From Streptococcus pyogenes (GTDB lineage Bacteria; Bacillota; Bacilli; Lactobacillales; Streptococcaceae): a DNA stretch of 64,000 nucleotides. Position numbers and translations under genes: made by a program. The stretch's first letter is position 1. Each line of letters begins with the position of its first letter. A model generated the notes under the pieces. That model was not told the origin of the DNA and did not search any database. It saw nothing but the letters and a program-made list of their open reading frames with translations. This document shows, one piece after another, positions 18,023 to 27,749 of the stretch. Location: assembly GCF_002055535.1 (NCBI RefSeq), contig NZ_LN831034.1, positions 744,001 through 808,000 of the forward strand. The letters are read 5' to 3'.

Positions 18023-18055
18023 TGATACAGATGATGAGACCAAATTGCAAAGACT

Positions 18056-18715
18056 TTGCAACAAGATACAAGTGAACGTGGACACCAAGCTCATTTTGTC
18101 ATGCAGAGCCATCAACAGCGAAGACGTCAACACCAACTCTGTCTAGCACCTTTTCAAAAGAATTGTGAGTTTCTGTATTACGAGATAGAGAAGGTAAAAC
18201 TGGATTCTGAAGACTGCCTTACCATCAATCCTTTGGGAATGGTTTAAGCTTTACAGCTTGATGATGGTCAAATTGTCACACAGGCAGGTATTATCTTGCC
18301 CTTTATAGCGAAACAAACCCTGAAATCTCAGCTCATTCCCCAAGATAATCTTTTGGCAGAAAGTCGGTTCAACGAAATCATGGACTTCTTAACAGGTGAT
18401 TTTCCCCTTGTTTTTAGGCCAATGATCAACCCTCATCGCTACACTATTTCTCAAGACAATCAAGCGCTTGAAAAAGTCAAACAAGCTTCTTACAAGCGGA
18501 TGGATATTGCTATGACGCATTTAGATAGTCTTATTGGGGAGAGTGGGCATGTTTATCGAGATCAACAAACCATTGCAGATGCTTATGCTTACGCCATGGC
18601 GCTATGGTCTCAAAAAACACCAAAATCTTACGAGAATTATCCGCATCTGGCAGCTTTTATGGCAAAAATGGTGGAAGATTCAGCTGTTCAACAAGTGCTT
18701 AATGCAGCTCACTAA
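18056..18715 (+). pseudogene. Glutathione S-transferase family pseudogene
   Basis: One reading frame, broken by a single TAA at 18245-18247, carries a GST. Before the stop it reads NPLGMV and after it ALQLDDGQIVTQAGIILPFI, which lines up with the family pattern NPxGxVPAL-LDDG; so the stop replaces the conserved cis-proline codon. The C-terminal all-helical GST domain is readable to 18715, including the IADAY motif. The extreme N-terminus is not recognisable and there is no ribosome site. After the stop, the ATG at 18296 could in principle begin a C-terminal fragment of 139 residues, but this would lack the glutathione site. It is a decayed gene. Confidence 0.8.
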
Positions 18716-18890
18716 ATCAAAAAGAAGAAGTAAAGATCAGACCAAGTCTTCTCTACTCTTTCATTTTTCTAGAGAAGAGTGGTCACTCCTTAGCTTTTTA
18801 AGCAGTTTCCTAGTTTTGCGAGAATGTAAAAAAACAATGGCAAGAGCCTTAAATTTTCTTTCGCGGGTGGTGTCAAAAATGCTCGAAATG

Positions 18891-18899
18891 TGATAAAAT
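18891..18899 (+). promoter_or_regulatory. Extended -10 promoter of the TDT transporter gene
   Basis: TG-A-TAAAAT (18891-18899) gives a start near 18906. The -35 is poor (TGTCAA at 18871-18876). Confidence 0.45.
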
Positions 18900-18951
18900 A
18901 AACAAGATTATGTCACTAAAAATAGCTGTTAATAGGCAGAAAAGGACACTT

Positions 18952-19860
18952 ATGAAACACCTTAAAACCCCACCATTGGTCATGTCAGGATTGGCATTAG
19001 GAACGTTGTCATTTGGCAATTTGTTGGCTACTTATGTTTCGATTTTTAATTATTTGGGAATTCTGGCAGCTCTTTTTATCTATGGTATCTTGCTTGTTGG
19101 CATGGTTAGGAACCTTAACGATACCAAAATGCAGTTACGACAACCTCTAATTGCCTCTGTTTTTCCAACTTTTTTTATGACAGGGATGTTGTTGTCTTCA
19201 CTCTTTCTCAAAGTGACAGGAGGGTGTTGGTTAGGCTTTCTCACTTGGTGGCTATTCTTTTTGGGAAATCTTGTCCTGATTGCTTATTACCAGTATCGTT
19301 TTGTCTTTTCTTTTTCATGGGATAACGTTTTTCCTTCCTGGTCCGTGCTTTTTGTTGGAATTGCAATGGCGGCATTAACAGCACCTGCTAGTAGGCAGTT
19401 TTTATTAGGACAGGTGATTTTTTGGGTTTGTCTTCTCTTAACTGCTGTGATTTTACCTTTTATGGCCAAAAAGACTTATGGGATTGGTCTAGGTCAAGCA
19501 GTAATGCCCAATATTTCAACGTTTTGTGCCCCTCTGTCCTTACTTTCAGCGTCTTATTTAGCAACCTTTCCTAGACCACAAGTAGGAATGGTTATCTTTC
19601 TTCTCGTCAGCTCACAACTGTTATATGCTTTTGTGGTTGTACAGCTTCCTCGCTTACTCAATCGTCCCTTTAACCCAGGTTTTTCAGCTTTTACCTTTCC
19701 GTTTGTGATTAGTGCCACTTCCTTAAAAATGACCTTATCTTTTTTAGGTTGGCAAGGTTTAGGTTGGCAGGTTCTTTTGCTAGGAGAGGTATTGTTGGCG
19801 ACAGCTTTAGTCACTTATGTTTATGGGGCTTACCTGAGATTTCTATTTCAAAATAAGTAA
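18952..19860 (+). CDS. TDT family transporter (TehA/Mae1-like), C4-dicarboxylate or tellurite type
   Basis: An integral membrane protein of 302 residues with about ten hydrophobic helices, resembling the TehA/Mae1 family of anion channels and exporters. Family-like features are the repeated small-residue helices with conserved Phe, Pro and Gly, and the MSGLALGTLSFGNLL opening helix. The ATG at 18952 is chosen because AAAGGA lies just upstream; the frame is open 14 codons further but that start has no ribosome site. The substrate cannot be predicted. It has its own promoter and ends at a terminator shared with the convergent DUF3042 gene. Confidence 0.82.
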   Translation: MKHLKTPPLVMSGLALGTLSFGNLLATYVSIFNYLGILAALFIYGILLVGMVRNLNDTKMQLRQPLIASVFPTFFMTGMLLSSLFLKVTGGCWLGFLTWWLFFLGNLVLIAYYQYRFVFSFSWDNVFPSWSVLFVGIAMAALTAPASRQFLLGQVIFWVCLLLTAVILPFMAKKTYGIGLGQAVMPNISTFCAPLSLLSASYLATFPRPQVGMVIFLLVSSQLLYAFVVVQLPRLLNRPFNPGFSAFTFPFVISATSLKMTLSFLGWQGLGWQVLLLGEVLLATALVTYVYGAYLRFLFQNK

Positions 19861-19921
19861 AGCAGCTAACATCTTGGCTCATCAAGAGACAGTTACTACT
19901 AACTAGTTATCGAGATTACTA

Positions 19922-19958
19922 AAAAAGAGGCCGGCACTTTAATGTGCTAGTCTCTTTT
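19922..19958. terminator. Bidirectional terminator between the TDT and DUF3042 genes
   Basis: AAAAGAG...GCAC pairs with GTGC...CTCTTTT (a four-base internal loop, a TTTAAT apical loop). A and T flanks on both sides serve the two convergent genes. Confidence 0.75.
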
Positions 19959-19977
19959 AAATTGATCCATTGTCACG

Positions 19978-20154
19978 TTAGCGAGCTACACGACGACGCG
20001 CAGCTTTTTTGCGGTTTTCTTCAATGAAAGCAGCTTTTTCTTCTTCAGGGTCAATGATTGTTTTTTTTACAGCAAAGACAGCACCAGCAACAGTAGCAGC
20101 AGTTGCTAGGACGCCAGTAGCAAGACCTTTAACAAATTGATATTTCTTAACCAT
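19978..20154 (-). CDS. DUF3042 family small protein (58 residues)
   Basis: A 58-residue minus-strand protein: MVKKYQFVKGLATGV, a small hydrophobic helix rich in Ala, Val and Gly (about residues 9-30), then a strongly charged tail ending in RRRVAR. This is the pattern of the DUF3042 family of Lactobacillales, probably single-pass membrane proteins. GGAG lies eight bases upstream of the ATG. It is too short for a standard ORF cutoff and easily missed. It is divergent from miaA, with a palindrome between them. The function is unknown. Confidence 0.85.
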   Translation of the reverse strand: MVKKYQFVKGLATGVLATAATVAGAVFAVKKTIIDPEEEKAAFIEENRKKAARRRVAR

Positions 20155-20175
20155 GATTATTCTCCATTTCTAGTG

Positions 20176-20194
20176 AAGGACCTCAGTGGTCCTT
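20176..20194. promoter_or_regulatory. Seven-base-arm palindrome between divergent DUF3042 and miaA genes
   Basis: AAGGACC (20176-20182) and GGTCCTT (20188-20194) surround TCAGT. It lies in the 5' leader of the DUF3042 message and at the -35 position for miaA, so it could be an RNA hairpin or an operator. Confidence 0.45.
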
Positions 20195-20201
20195 AATCTT
20201 A

Positions 20202-20210
20202 TGTTATAAT
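20202..20210 (+). promoter_or_regulatory. Extended -10 promoter of miaA
   Basis: TG-T-TATAAT (20202-20210) lies 78 bases before the miaA start. The -35 region is occupied by the palindrome at 20176-20194. Confidence 0.65.
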
Positions 20211-20287
20211 ATATGGTAGCGAAAAATAAGCTAATTTTCAAGTAAAAGGCGTTTTTGGACACGCTTTTCTAATAGAAAGACAAGAAA

Positions 20288-21187
20288 ATGACAAAAATAA
20301 AAATAGTTGTGATTGTTGGTCCGACAGCGGTTGGAAAAACAGCACTTGGGATTAGTTTAGCCAAGGCTTTTAATGGAGAAATTATTTCAGGAGATAGCCA
20401 GCAAGTTTATCGACAGTTGGATATTGGAACAGCCAAGGCCACTCAAGAAGAGCAAGAAGCAGCGGTTCATCACTTAATTGATATTCGTGAGGTGACGGAG
20501 TCTTATTCGGCCTACGATTTTGTTCAAGATGCTCAAAAATCTATTTCAGATATTGTTAGTCGTGGGAAATTACCAATTATTGTAGGTGGAACTGGTCTTT
20601 ACTTACAAAGTTTACTCGAAGGTTATCATCTAGGAGGTCAAGTTGATCAAGAGGCGGTAAAAGCCTATCGGAATGAGTTGGAGCAATTGGACGATCACGA
20701 CTTGTATGAACGCTTGCAAGTCAATAACATTACCATTGAGCAGGTGAATCGCAGACGGGCGATCCGAGCCCTTGAATTGGCTCAGTTTGCTGATGAATTA
20801 GAGAATGCCGAGACGGCTTATGAGCCGCTTATTATCGGCTTGAATGATGACCGCCAAGTCATCTATGACCGTATCAATCAGCGCGTGAATCGTATGATTG
20901 AAAACGGCTTATTGGAAGAAGCAAAATGGTTATATGAGCATTACCCGACTGTTCAGGCTAGTCGTGGCATAGGTTATAAGGAATTATTCCCCTATTTTGT
21001 AGGTGAAATGACTTTGGCAGAAGCTAGTGATCAATTAAAACAAAACACGAGACGTTTTGCCAAGCGACAGCTAACTTGGTTCCGCAATCGAATGGCTGTT
21101 AGCTTCACTGCCATAACGGCTCCTGATTACCCACAGGTAGTACATGATAGGGTCAGGGATTTTCTTGGTCAGAAAGAGAAGTCATGA
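20288..21187 (+). CDS. miaA: tRNA dimethylallyltransferase
   Basis: MiaA adds the dimethylallyl group to A37 of tRNAs that read codons starting with U. The 299-residue protein has the P-loop GPTAVGKT (residues 11-18), the [16 protein letters not shown] block, and the later [10 protein letters not shown] motif. The ATG follows GAAAGACAAG. hflX begins 60-70 bases downstream, and miaA-hflX pairing is common in bacteria. A promoter for hflX lies between, so the two may be independently expressed. Confidence 0.95.
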   Translation: MTKIKIVVIVGPTAVGKTALGISLAKAFNGEIISGDSQQVYRQLDIGTAKATQEEQEAAVHHLIDIREVTESYSAYDFVQDAQKSISDIVSRGKLPIIVGGTGLYLQSLLEGYHLGGQVDQEAVKAYRNELEQLDDHDLYERLQVNNITIEQVNRRRAIRALELAQFADELENAETAYEPLIIGLNDDRQVIYDRINQRVNRMIENGLLEEAKWLYEHYPTVQASRGIGYKELFPYFVGEMTLAEASDQLKQNTRRFAKRQLTWFRNRMAVSFTAITAPDYPQVVHDRVRDFLGQKEKS

Positions 21188-21216
21188 CGCAAAATTAGCA
21201 GAATCTGTTGAAGATA

Positions 21217-21225
21217 TGTTATAAT
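21217..21225 (+). promoter_or_regulatory. Extended -10 promoter of hflX
   Basis: TG-T-TATAAT (21217-21225) is followed by a short leader with TGGAGG. The -35 TTAGCA is 19 bases upstream of the -10. Confidence 0.65.
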
Positions 21226-21259
21226 AGAATTTACGGAATTTGGAGGATTGGTAAAGGTG

Positions 21260-22498
21260 ATGATTGAGACAAAGCGTCAGCAAGAAAGAGTGATTCTTTT
21301 AGGAGTTGAGCTTCAGACAACAGAACATTTTGACATGTCCATGACAGAATTAGCTAATCTTGCCAAAACAGCTGGTGTCAAAGTTATGGCAAGTTTCAGC
21401 CAAAAACGAGAACGTTACGACAGCAAAACCTTTATCGGCTCAGGGAAACTGGATGAGATTAAGGCGATTGTGGAAGCTGATGAGATTGATGCAGTTATTG
21501 TGAACAATCGGTTGACTGCTAGGCAAAATGCTAATCTAGAAGCTGTTTTAGAGGTAAAAGTCATTGACCGTATGCAGTTAATCTTAGATATTTTTGCCAT
21601 GCGTGCCAGAAGCCATGAGGGCAAATTACAAGTACACCTTGCCCAATTGAAATATATGTTACCTCGTTTGGTTGGACAGGGCATCATGTTAAGTCGTCAA
21701 GCAGGTGGTATTGGGAGCCGTGGACCAGGTGAAAGCCAACTAGAGTTAAATCGCCGTTCGATTCGTCATCAGATTGCTGATATTGAACGCCAATTAACTC
21801 AGGTAGAGAAAAATCGTCAAACAATTAGAGATCGTCGTGTGGGTTCAGATACCTTTAAAATTGGCTTGATTGGCTACACCAATGCTGGCAAGTCAACCAT
21901 TATGAACTTGTTGACAGATGACAGCCACTATGAAGCCAATGAATTATTTGCTACCTTAGATGCAACTACAAAGCAACTCTATTTAGAAAATCAATTTCAA
22001 GCAACCTTAACAGACACCGTAGGCTTTATTCAAGACTTGCCAACGGAATTAGTGGCTGCTTTTAAATCAACCCTAGAAGAAAGCAAATATGTGGATTTGC
22101 TGTTACATGTGATTGATGCGAGTGATCCCAATCATAGTGAGCAAGAAAAAGTGGTTTTAAACCTTCTAAAAGAGCTAGACATGCTTAATATTCCGCGTTT
22201 AGCTATTTATAACAAGGTGGATATAGCAGAACAATTCACAGCTACTGCTTTTCCAAATATCAGGATTTCAGCCCGTTCAAAGGATAGCAAAATTCTCTTG
22301 AGACGTTTAATCATTGACCAAATTCGAGACCAGTTTGTTCCTTTTAGAATCAAAGTGCATCAAGACAAGGCGTACAAGCTATATGATTTGAATCGAGTTG
22401 CTCTTTTAGACCACTACACGTTTGACCAAGAAATAGAGGATATTTCGGGCTACATTTCCCCAAAACAGCAATGGAGACTTGACGATTTTTATGAATAA
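21260..22498 (+). CDS. hflX: Ribosome-splitting GTPase HflX
   Basis: HflX binds ribosomes and splits stalled or stressed 70S particles. The 412-residue protein shows the N-terminal HflX domain, the GPGESQLE linker motif, then the GTPase domain: P-loop GYTNAGKST, DTVGF and NKVD. The ATG at 21260 is preferred; a TTG four codons earlier is in frame but touches the TGGAGG (21241-21246), and a GTG at 21257 is also possible. It overlaps the next gene slightly, suggesting translational coupling in a series with rnz, an SDR gene and recJ. Confidence 0.94.
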   Translation: MIETKRQQERVILLGVELQTTEHFDMSMTELANLAKTAGVKVMASFSQKRERYDSKTFIGSGKLDEIKAIVEADEIDAVIVNNRLTARQNANLEAVLEVKVIDRMQLILDIFAMRARSHEGKLQVHLAQLKYMLPRLVGQGIMLSRQAGGIGSRGPGESQLELNRRSIRHQIADIERQLTQVEKNRQTIRDRRVGSDTFKIGLIGYTNAGKSTIMNLLTDDSHYEANELFATLDATTKQLYLENQFQATLTDTVGFIQDLPTELVAAFKSTLEESKYVDLLLHVIDASDPNHSEQEKVVLNLLKELDMLNIPRLAIYNKVDIAEQFTATAFPNIRISARSKDSKILLRRLIIDQIRDQFVPFRIKVHQDKAYKLYDLNRVALLDHYTFDQEIEDISGYISPKQQWRLDDFYE

Positions 22499-23126
22499 TT
22501 ATATTGATTTAGCAAAAACCTATGGTGGATTTACTAGTCTGGATACCAACTACCTAAACCATCTGTTAGCCAGTTTGACAGACCAGCAAAAACTAGCTTT
22601 TATCACACCACCACCAAGTGTTATTAATGCCTACTTTGCTGAAATCTACCAGAAACAGTCACCGCAAGCTGCAACTGATTATTATTTTAATCTTTCTAAG
22701 GCTTTGGGGCTTTTTACTGACCAACCATCTTTTGAGGAAGAAAAGCCCTTTGTACGCCTCAATTTGTCTGGAAAAGCTTATGGTTTTGCTTACCAAAATG
22801 ACCAAGAAGTTGCATTGGTATTTTCTGAAAAAGCAGAGCCTAAGAAACCCGAACTCTTCTTTGAATTAACACAAATTTTCCCACAATATATGGTTTATGA
22901 GGACAAAGGCCAGCTTAAAATGCAGGCTAAGCAGTTTGAGCAAGGAGAATGTGAAGACATTACACCTGATGACACACTCTTGTCGAAGATTTACCGTCTG
23001 GCAAACGGTATCACCATGCTTAAGGGGTTTAATGTAGAGGAGTTATGGGCTCTTAGCCAAACATTTTCTGGTCAAAAGTATTATGATTTTGCCCAACGAG
23101 AATTTATGATTTACATCACCCAATAG
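22491..23126 (+). CDS. Conserved hypothetical protein between hflX and rnz
   Basis: A 211-residue soluble protein beginning MNNYIDLAKTYGGFTSLD. I recognise its position (between hflX and rnz, as in other streptococci) but not a functional domain. It has no signal peptide or membrane segment. The ATG at 22491 overlaps the hflX stop; a TTG at 22479 is an alternative start, closer to the TGGAG at 22472. It ends 14 bases before rnz. The operon suggests a role in RNA metabolism or none specific; I do not assign one. Confidence 0.75.
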   Translation: MNNYIDLAKTYGGFTSLDTNYLNHLLASLTDQQKLAFITPPPSVINAYFAEIYQKQSPQAATDYYFNLSKALGLFTDQPSFEEEKPFVRLNLSGKAYGFAYQNDQEVALVFSEKAEPKKPELFFELTQIFPQYMVYEDKGQLKMQAKQFEQGECEDITPDDTLLSKIYRLANGITMLKGFNVEELWALSQTFSGQKYYDFAQREFMIYITQ

Positions 23127-23140
23127 AAAGAATAGATTGA

Positions 23141-24070
23141 ATGGAATTACAATTTTTAGGAACTGGAGCTGGTCAACCAGCCAAGCAGCGCAATGTGTCA
23201 AGTCTTGCCTTGAAATTACTAGACGAAATCAATGAAGTCTGGATGTTTGATTGCGGTGAAGGAACGCAAAGACAAATTTTAGAAACGACGATTAAGCCAC
23301 GAAAAATAAGAAAGATTTTCATTACTCATTTGCATGGAGACCACATTTTTGGATTACCAGGATTTTTATCAAGTCGGTCTTTTCAAGCTAGTGAAGAACA
23401 GACAGATCTTGATATTTATGGACCAATTGGCATTAAAACTTACGTGTTAACTAGTCTAAAAGTTTCTGGAGCGCGTGTACCTTATCAGATTCATTTTCAT
23501 GAATTTGATGACAAATCATTAGGTAAAATAATGGAAACAGATAAGTTTGAGGTCTATGCAGAGCGTCTGGCGCATACCATTTTTTGCATGGGTTATCGAG
23601 TAGTTCAAAAAGACTTAGAAGGAACCCTAGACGCAGAAGCCTTAAAAGCAGCGGGTGTTCCTTTTGGACCACTCTTTGGCAAAATTAAAAATGGTCAAGA
23701 CGTTGAGTTGGAAGACGGCCGCCTGATTTGTGCCAAAGATTATATTTCTGCCCCTAAAAAAGGCAAAATCATCACCATTATCGGCGATACGCGCAAAACG
23801 TCTGCCAGTGTTAAACTCGCTAAAGATGCAGATGTTTTGGTTCATGAATCCACCTATGGTAAGGGTGACGAGCGGATTGCGAGAAATCACGGGCATTCTA
23901 CCAACATGCAGGCAGCACAAATCGCTCATGAAGCAGGCGCAAAACGCCTCTTGCTCAATCATGTATCAGCTCGCTTTTTAGGGCGTGATTGTCGCCAGAT
24001 GGAAAAAGATGCCGCCACTATATTTGAAAATGTTAAAATGGTACAAGATTTAGAGGAAGTGATTATTTAA
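23141..24070 (+). CDS. rnz: Ribonuclease Z
   Basis: RNase Z cuts tRNA precursors just after the discriminator base, which matters where CCA is not encoded, as for the three tRNAs in this window. The 309-residue metallo-beta-lactamase protein has the zinc motif [13 protein letters not shown], a HEST segment and the late HxS motif (NHVSARF). The ATG follows AGAAAGAAT. Its stop overlaps the ATG of the SDR gene (TAATG). Confidence 0.95.
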   Translation: MELQFLGTGAGQPAKQRNVSSLALKLLDEINEVWMFDCGEGTQRQILETTIKPRKIRKIFITHLHGDHIFGLPGFLSSRSFQASEEQTDLDIYGPIGIKTYVLTSLKVSGARVPYQIHFHEFDDKSLGKIMETDKFEVYAERLAHTIFCMGYRVVQKDLEGTLDAEALKAAGVPFGPLFGKIKNGQDVELEDGRLICAKDYISAPKKGKIITIIGDTRKTSASVKLAKDADVLVHESTYGKGDERIARNHGHSTNMQAAQIAHEAGAKRLLLNHVSARFLGRDCRQMEKDAATIFENVKMVQDLEEVII

Positions 24071-24834
24071 TGGCACAAAGAATCATTGTTATCACGGGAG
24101 CTTCTGGAGGACTGGCTCAGGCAATTGTTAAGCAGTTACCCAAGGAAGACAGCTTGATTTTATTAGGACGTAACAAAGAACGCCTAGAACACTGTTATCA
24201 GCATATTGACAACAAAGAATGCCTCGAGTTGGATATTACCAATCCAGTAGCCATTGAGAAAATGGTCGCCCAGATTTACCAGCGCTATGGCCGTATTGAT
24301 GTCTTGATTAATAATGCTGGCTACGGAGCTTTCAAAGGCTTTGAAGAGTTTTCTGCCCAAGAAATAGCTGATATGTTTCAGGTTAACACCCTAGCGAGCA
24401 TTCACTTTGCTTGCTTGATTGGTCAGAAAATGGCAGAGCAGGGGCAAGGTCACCTTATTAATATTGTGTCCATGGCAGGCTTGATTGCGTCAGCCAAATC
24501 GAGCATTTATTCAGCCACCAAGTTTGCCCTTATCGGATTTTCCAATGCCCTTCGCTTAGAATTAGCGGATAAAGGGGTTTACGTGACCACCGTGAATCCA
24601 GGTCCCATTGCCACCAAGTTTTTTGACCAAGCTGACCCGTCTGGACATTATTTGGAAAGCGTTGGTAAATTTACTCTCCAACCAAATCAAGTGGCTAAGC
24701 GTTTGGTTTCTATTATCGGGAAAAATAAACGAGAATTGAATTTGCCCTTTAGTTTAGCGGTGACCCATCAATTTTACACCCTTTTCCCTAAATTATCTGA
24801 TTATCTTGCAAGAAAGGTATTTAATTATAAATGA
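24070..24834 (+). CDS. Short-chain dehydrogenase/reductase (YqjQ/DltE-like)
   Basis: A 254-residue classical SDR. The nucleotide-binding motif is TGASGGLAQ near residue 10, then NNAGYGAFK, the active-site Ser in VSMAGLIAS, and YSATK with the catalytic Tyr and Lys. The substrate is unknown. The ATG overlaps the rnz stop by one base and the gene overlaps recJ by four (ATGA), so it is translated within the rnz-SDR-recJ series. This arrangement is familiar from other streptococci. Confidence 0.9.
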   Translation: MAQRIIVITGASGGLAQAIVKQLPKEDSLILLGRNKERLEHCYQHIDNKECLELDITNPVAIEKMVAQIYQRYGRIDVLINNAGYGAFKGFEEFSAQEIADMFQVNTLASIHFACLIGQKMAEQGQGHLINIVSMAGLIASAKSSIYSATKFALIGFSNALRLELADKGVYVTTVNPGPIATKFFDQADPSGHYLESVGKFTLQPNQVAKRLVSIIGKNKRELNLPFSLAVTHQFYTLFPKLSDYLARKVFNYK

Positions 24835-27041
24835 TTAAATCCAAATATAGCTGGAAAATAAAAGACAAGAAGCCAGATGATGGCTTCTTTAAGCTAGCAA
24901 AGACAAAAGGTCTAACCCAGACCGCCGCTCAGTTGATTTATGATCGAGGGATAAGGACTGAAGAAGCCTTAGATGAGTTTTTAACAGCGGACTTGTCTCA
25001 ACTGCATGATCCTTACTTGCTACATGACATGGCAAAAGCTGTGCCAAGAATTCGTCAAGCTATTGAAGAGGGCGAACGAATTCTCATTTACGGCGACTAT
25101 GATGCTGATGGCATGACGTCGGCTTCTATTGTCAAAGAAACCCTAGACATGATGGGAGCAGAGCCTTTGGTTTATCTTCCCAACCGCTTTACAGATGGCT
25201 ATGGCCCCAACCAGAGCGTCTATAAATATTTTATTGAGCAGGAAGCTGTGTCCCTAATTATCACGGTTGATAATGGCGTGGCCGGACATGAAGCGATTAG
25301 ATATGCTCAAGAACAGGAAGTTGATGTTATTGTAACTGACCATCATAGCCTGCCTGAAGAATTGCCAGAAGCCTTTGCCATCATTCATCCTGAGCATCCT
25401 GATGCTGATTATCCCTTTAAACACTTAGCTGGCTGTGGCGTTGCCTTTAAATTGGCAACAGCTTTGCTAGAAAGTTTACCAACAGACTGTCTAGACTTGG
25501 TAGCTATTGGAACCATTGCCGATATGGTAAGCTTGACAGGTGAAAACCGTGTTTTAGTCAAAAATGGTCTGGCCATGCTCAAACACACCGAAAGAGTGGG
25601 CTTGCAGGAGTTGATGTCCTTGTCTCCTATTGATTTGGAACATTTTAATGAAGACGCCATTGGCTTTCAGATTGCTCCGCAATTAAATGCTTTAGGGCGC
25701 TTAGATGACCCTAATCCAGCCATTGAGCTACTGACGGGCTTTGATGACCAAGAAGCTCAAGCGATTGCCTTGATGATTAAGAAAAAAAATGAAGAGCGTA
25801 AGGCCTTAGTCCAAGACATTTTTGATCAAGCGATGGCTATGGTTGATCCTCAAAAACCTGTTCAAGTCTTGGCACAAGCTGGCTGGCATCCTGGTGTTCT
25901 TGGGATTGTCGCTGGTCGTATCATGGAAACTATTGGACAAACGGTCGTCGTTTTGACCATTGATAATGGCTTTGCAAAAGGCTCGGCCAGAAGTTTAGAA
26001 GCTATTAATATTTTTGAAGCCTTAAATGGCAAGCGTGAGTTATTTACAGCCTTTGGGGGACATGCTGGTGCAGCAGGAATGACCCTGCCCGTTGACAACT
26101 TGGAAGCTCTTTCAGACTTTCTTTGTCAGTTTGTGATAGAACGTGGCTTAGATCAGACTGCCAAAAATACGTTAACTATTGATGAAAGACTGTCTTTGGA
26201 CGACCTTAGCCTTGATATTTTAAAGAGTTTAGATAAATTAGCCCCTTATGGGATGGATCATCAAAAGCCGGTCTTTTATGTCAAGGACATAAGGGTTAGT
26301 CAAGCGCGTACCATAGGGCAAGACCAGAGCCATCTTAAATTTAAAGTCAGTCAGGGCAAAGCTTCCTTTGACGTACTGGCTTTTGGTCAAGGAAGTCAAC
26401 TGCAAGAGTTCCGACAAGCTACTGGTTTAGAATTAGCAGTTACCTTATCTGTCAACCATTGGAATGGGAACACGAGTCTCCAATTCATGTTAGTAGATGC
26501 TCGTGTTGACGGAGTGCAACTTCTTGACTTAAGGACAAAAACAGCCAAAGTTCCTGAAGGTATTCCGACTATTGAAGAAGACCCAAATGCCAGAGTCATT
26601 CTGATTAATGACATCCCTGAAGATTTCAAAACCTGGCGCAACCAGTTTGTTCACAAGGATTTTGACGCCATCTATTTTAAAAATCAGATGAAACATCCTT
26701 ATTATTTAACAGGATTTGGCAGCAGAGAGCAGTTTGCCAAGCTCTACAAAACCATCTATCAGTTTCCTGAATTTGATTTACGACATAAATTGACAGAGTT
26801 GAGTCACTATTTAAACATAGAAAAACTTTTACTGATTAAGTTGATTCAAATTTTTGAAGAGTTGTCTTTTGTGACGATTGACGATGGGCTGATGACGGTT
26901 AACCCCCAAGCGCAAAAACGAGAGATTTCAGAGAGCCACATTTACCAAGACTTAAAAGAATTGGTGAAATTTCAAGAAATCATGGCTTTGGCTAGCCCGA
27001 AAGAGATGTATGATTATTTGGTGAAATCAAACGATCAATAA
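24831..27041 (+). CDS. recJ: Single-stranded-DNA-specific exonuclease RecJ
   Basis: RecJ degrades single-stranded DNA 5' to 3' in recombination and repair. The 736-residue protein has the DHH phosphoesterase motifs GDYDADGMTS (Asp89, Asp91, Asp93) and TDHHSLPE, the DHHA1 motif GGHAGAAGM, and the long C-terminal domain found in Firmicute RecJ. Translation begins at the ATGA overlap with the SDR stop. A 150-base gap and a new promoter separate it from apt. Confidence 0.94.
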   Translation: MIKSKYSWKIKDKKPDDGFFKLAKTKGLTQTAAQLIYDRGIRTEEALDEFLTADLSQLHDPYLLHDMAKAVPRIRQAIEEGERILIYGDYDADGMTSASIVKETLDMMGAEPLVYLPNRFTDGYGPNQSVYKYFIEQEAVSLIITVDNGVAGHEAIRYAQEQEVDVIVTDHHSLPEELPEAFAIIHPEHPDADYPFKHLAGCGVAFKLATALLESLPTDCLDLVAIGTIADMVSLTGENRVLVKNGLAMLKHTERVGLQELMSLSPIDLEHFNEDAIGFQIAPQLNALGRLDDPNPAIELLTGFDDQEAQAIALMIKKKNEERKALVQDIFDQAMAMVDPQKPVQVLAQAGWHPGVLGIVAGRIMETIGQTVVVLTIDNGFAKGSARSLEAINIFEALNGKRELFTAFGGHAGAAGMTLPVDNLEALSDFLCQFVIERGLDQTAKNTLTIDERLSLDDLSLDILKSLDKLAPYGMDHQKPVFYVKDIRVSQARTIGQDQSHLKFKVSQGKASFDVLAFGQGSQLQEFRQATGLELAVTLSVNHWNGNTSLQFMLVDARVDGVQLLDLRTKTAKVPEGIPTIEEDPNARVILINDIPEDFKTWRNQFVHKDFDAIYFKNQMKHPYYLTGFGSREQFAKLYKTIYQFPEFDLRHKLTELSHYLNIEKLLLIKLIQIFEELSFVTIDDGLMTVNPQAQKREISESHIYQDLKELVKFQEIMALASPKEMYDYLVKSNDQ

Positions 27042-27116
27042 GTAAAGCAGTTGACAGTAGTTATTGAGGTAGTTACGAATGAAGTATCAGATAAACAATA
27101 ATGTCAGAAGTCTTAT

Positions 27117-27145
27117 TTTACGAAAAATATGTTTCGTGATATAAT
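27117..27145 (+). promoter_or_regulatory. apt promoter with inverted repeat between -35 and -10
   Basis: TTTACG (27117-27122) and the extended -10 TG-A-TATAAT (27137-27145; TATAAT 27140-27145) are spaced by 17 bases. ACGAAA (27120-27125) and TTTCGT (27132-27137) form an inverted repeat across the spacer, a plausible operator position. Confidence 0.6.
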
Positions 27146-27191
27146 GAAGAGTATTTTATATTTGGCAATTTGCCACTAGAAAGAATTAACT

Positions 27192-27710
27192 ATGGATTTA
27201 ACAAATTACATTGCATCGATCAAAGATTACCCTAAAGCTGGTATTACGTTTCGAGATATCTCACCTTTAATGGCTGACGGTAAAGCATATAGCTATGCTA
27301 TTCGTGAAATAGCACAGTACGCTTGTGATAAAGATATTGATATGGTTGTTGGACCTGAAGCGCGTGGTTTTATCATTGGTTGTCCTGTTGCAGTTGAGTT
27401 AGGAATTGGTTTTGCTCCCGTTCGTAAACCAGGAAAACTGCCAAGAGATGTTGTCTCTGCCGATTACGAAAAAGAATATGGTCTTGATACTTTAACTATG
27501 CATGCAGATGCTATTAAGCCTGGACAACGTGTTTTGATTGTCGATGATTTACTAGCGACTGGCGGTACAGTAAAAGCAACTATTGAAATGATTGAAAAAC
27601 TTGGTGGTATTGTAGCTGGTTGTGCCTTCCTTATTGAATTAGAAGGTTTAAATGGACGCCATGCTATTAGGAACTATGACTATAAAGTCTTAATGCAGTT
27701 TCCTGGGTAA
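27192..27710 (+). CDS. apt: Adenine phosphoribosyltransferase
   Basis: Apt converts adenine and PRPP to AMP in purine salvage. The 172-residue protein has GPEARGF and the PRPP motif [13 protein letters not shown]. The ATG follows GAAAGAA. It has its own promoter and is followed by a hairpin terminator before dnaD. Position after recJ is common in streptococci. Confidence 0.95.
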
Positions 27711-27749
27711 ACACATTAATCAGCATCTGATTAGGGGATTTAAAGTAGT

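Noticed and set aside
18296..18715. 139-residue GST-like ORF taken as a real gene
   Set aside because: The same frame continues upstream across one stop with GST sequence, and no ribosome site precedes 18296; it is the 3' part of a pseudogene.
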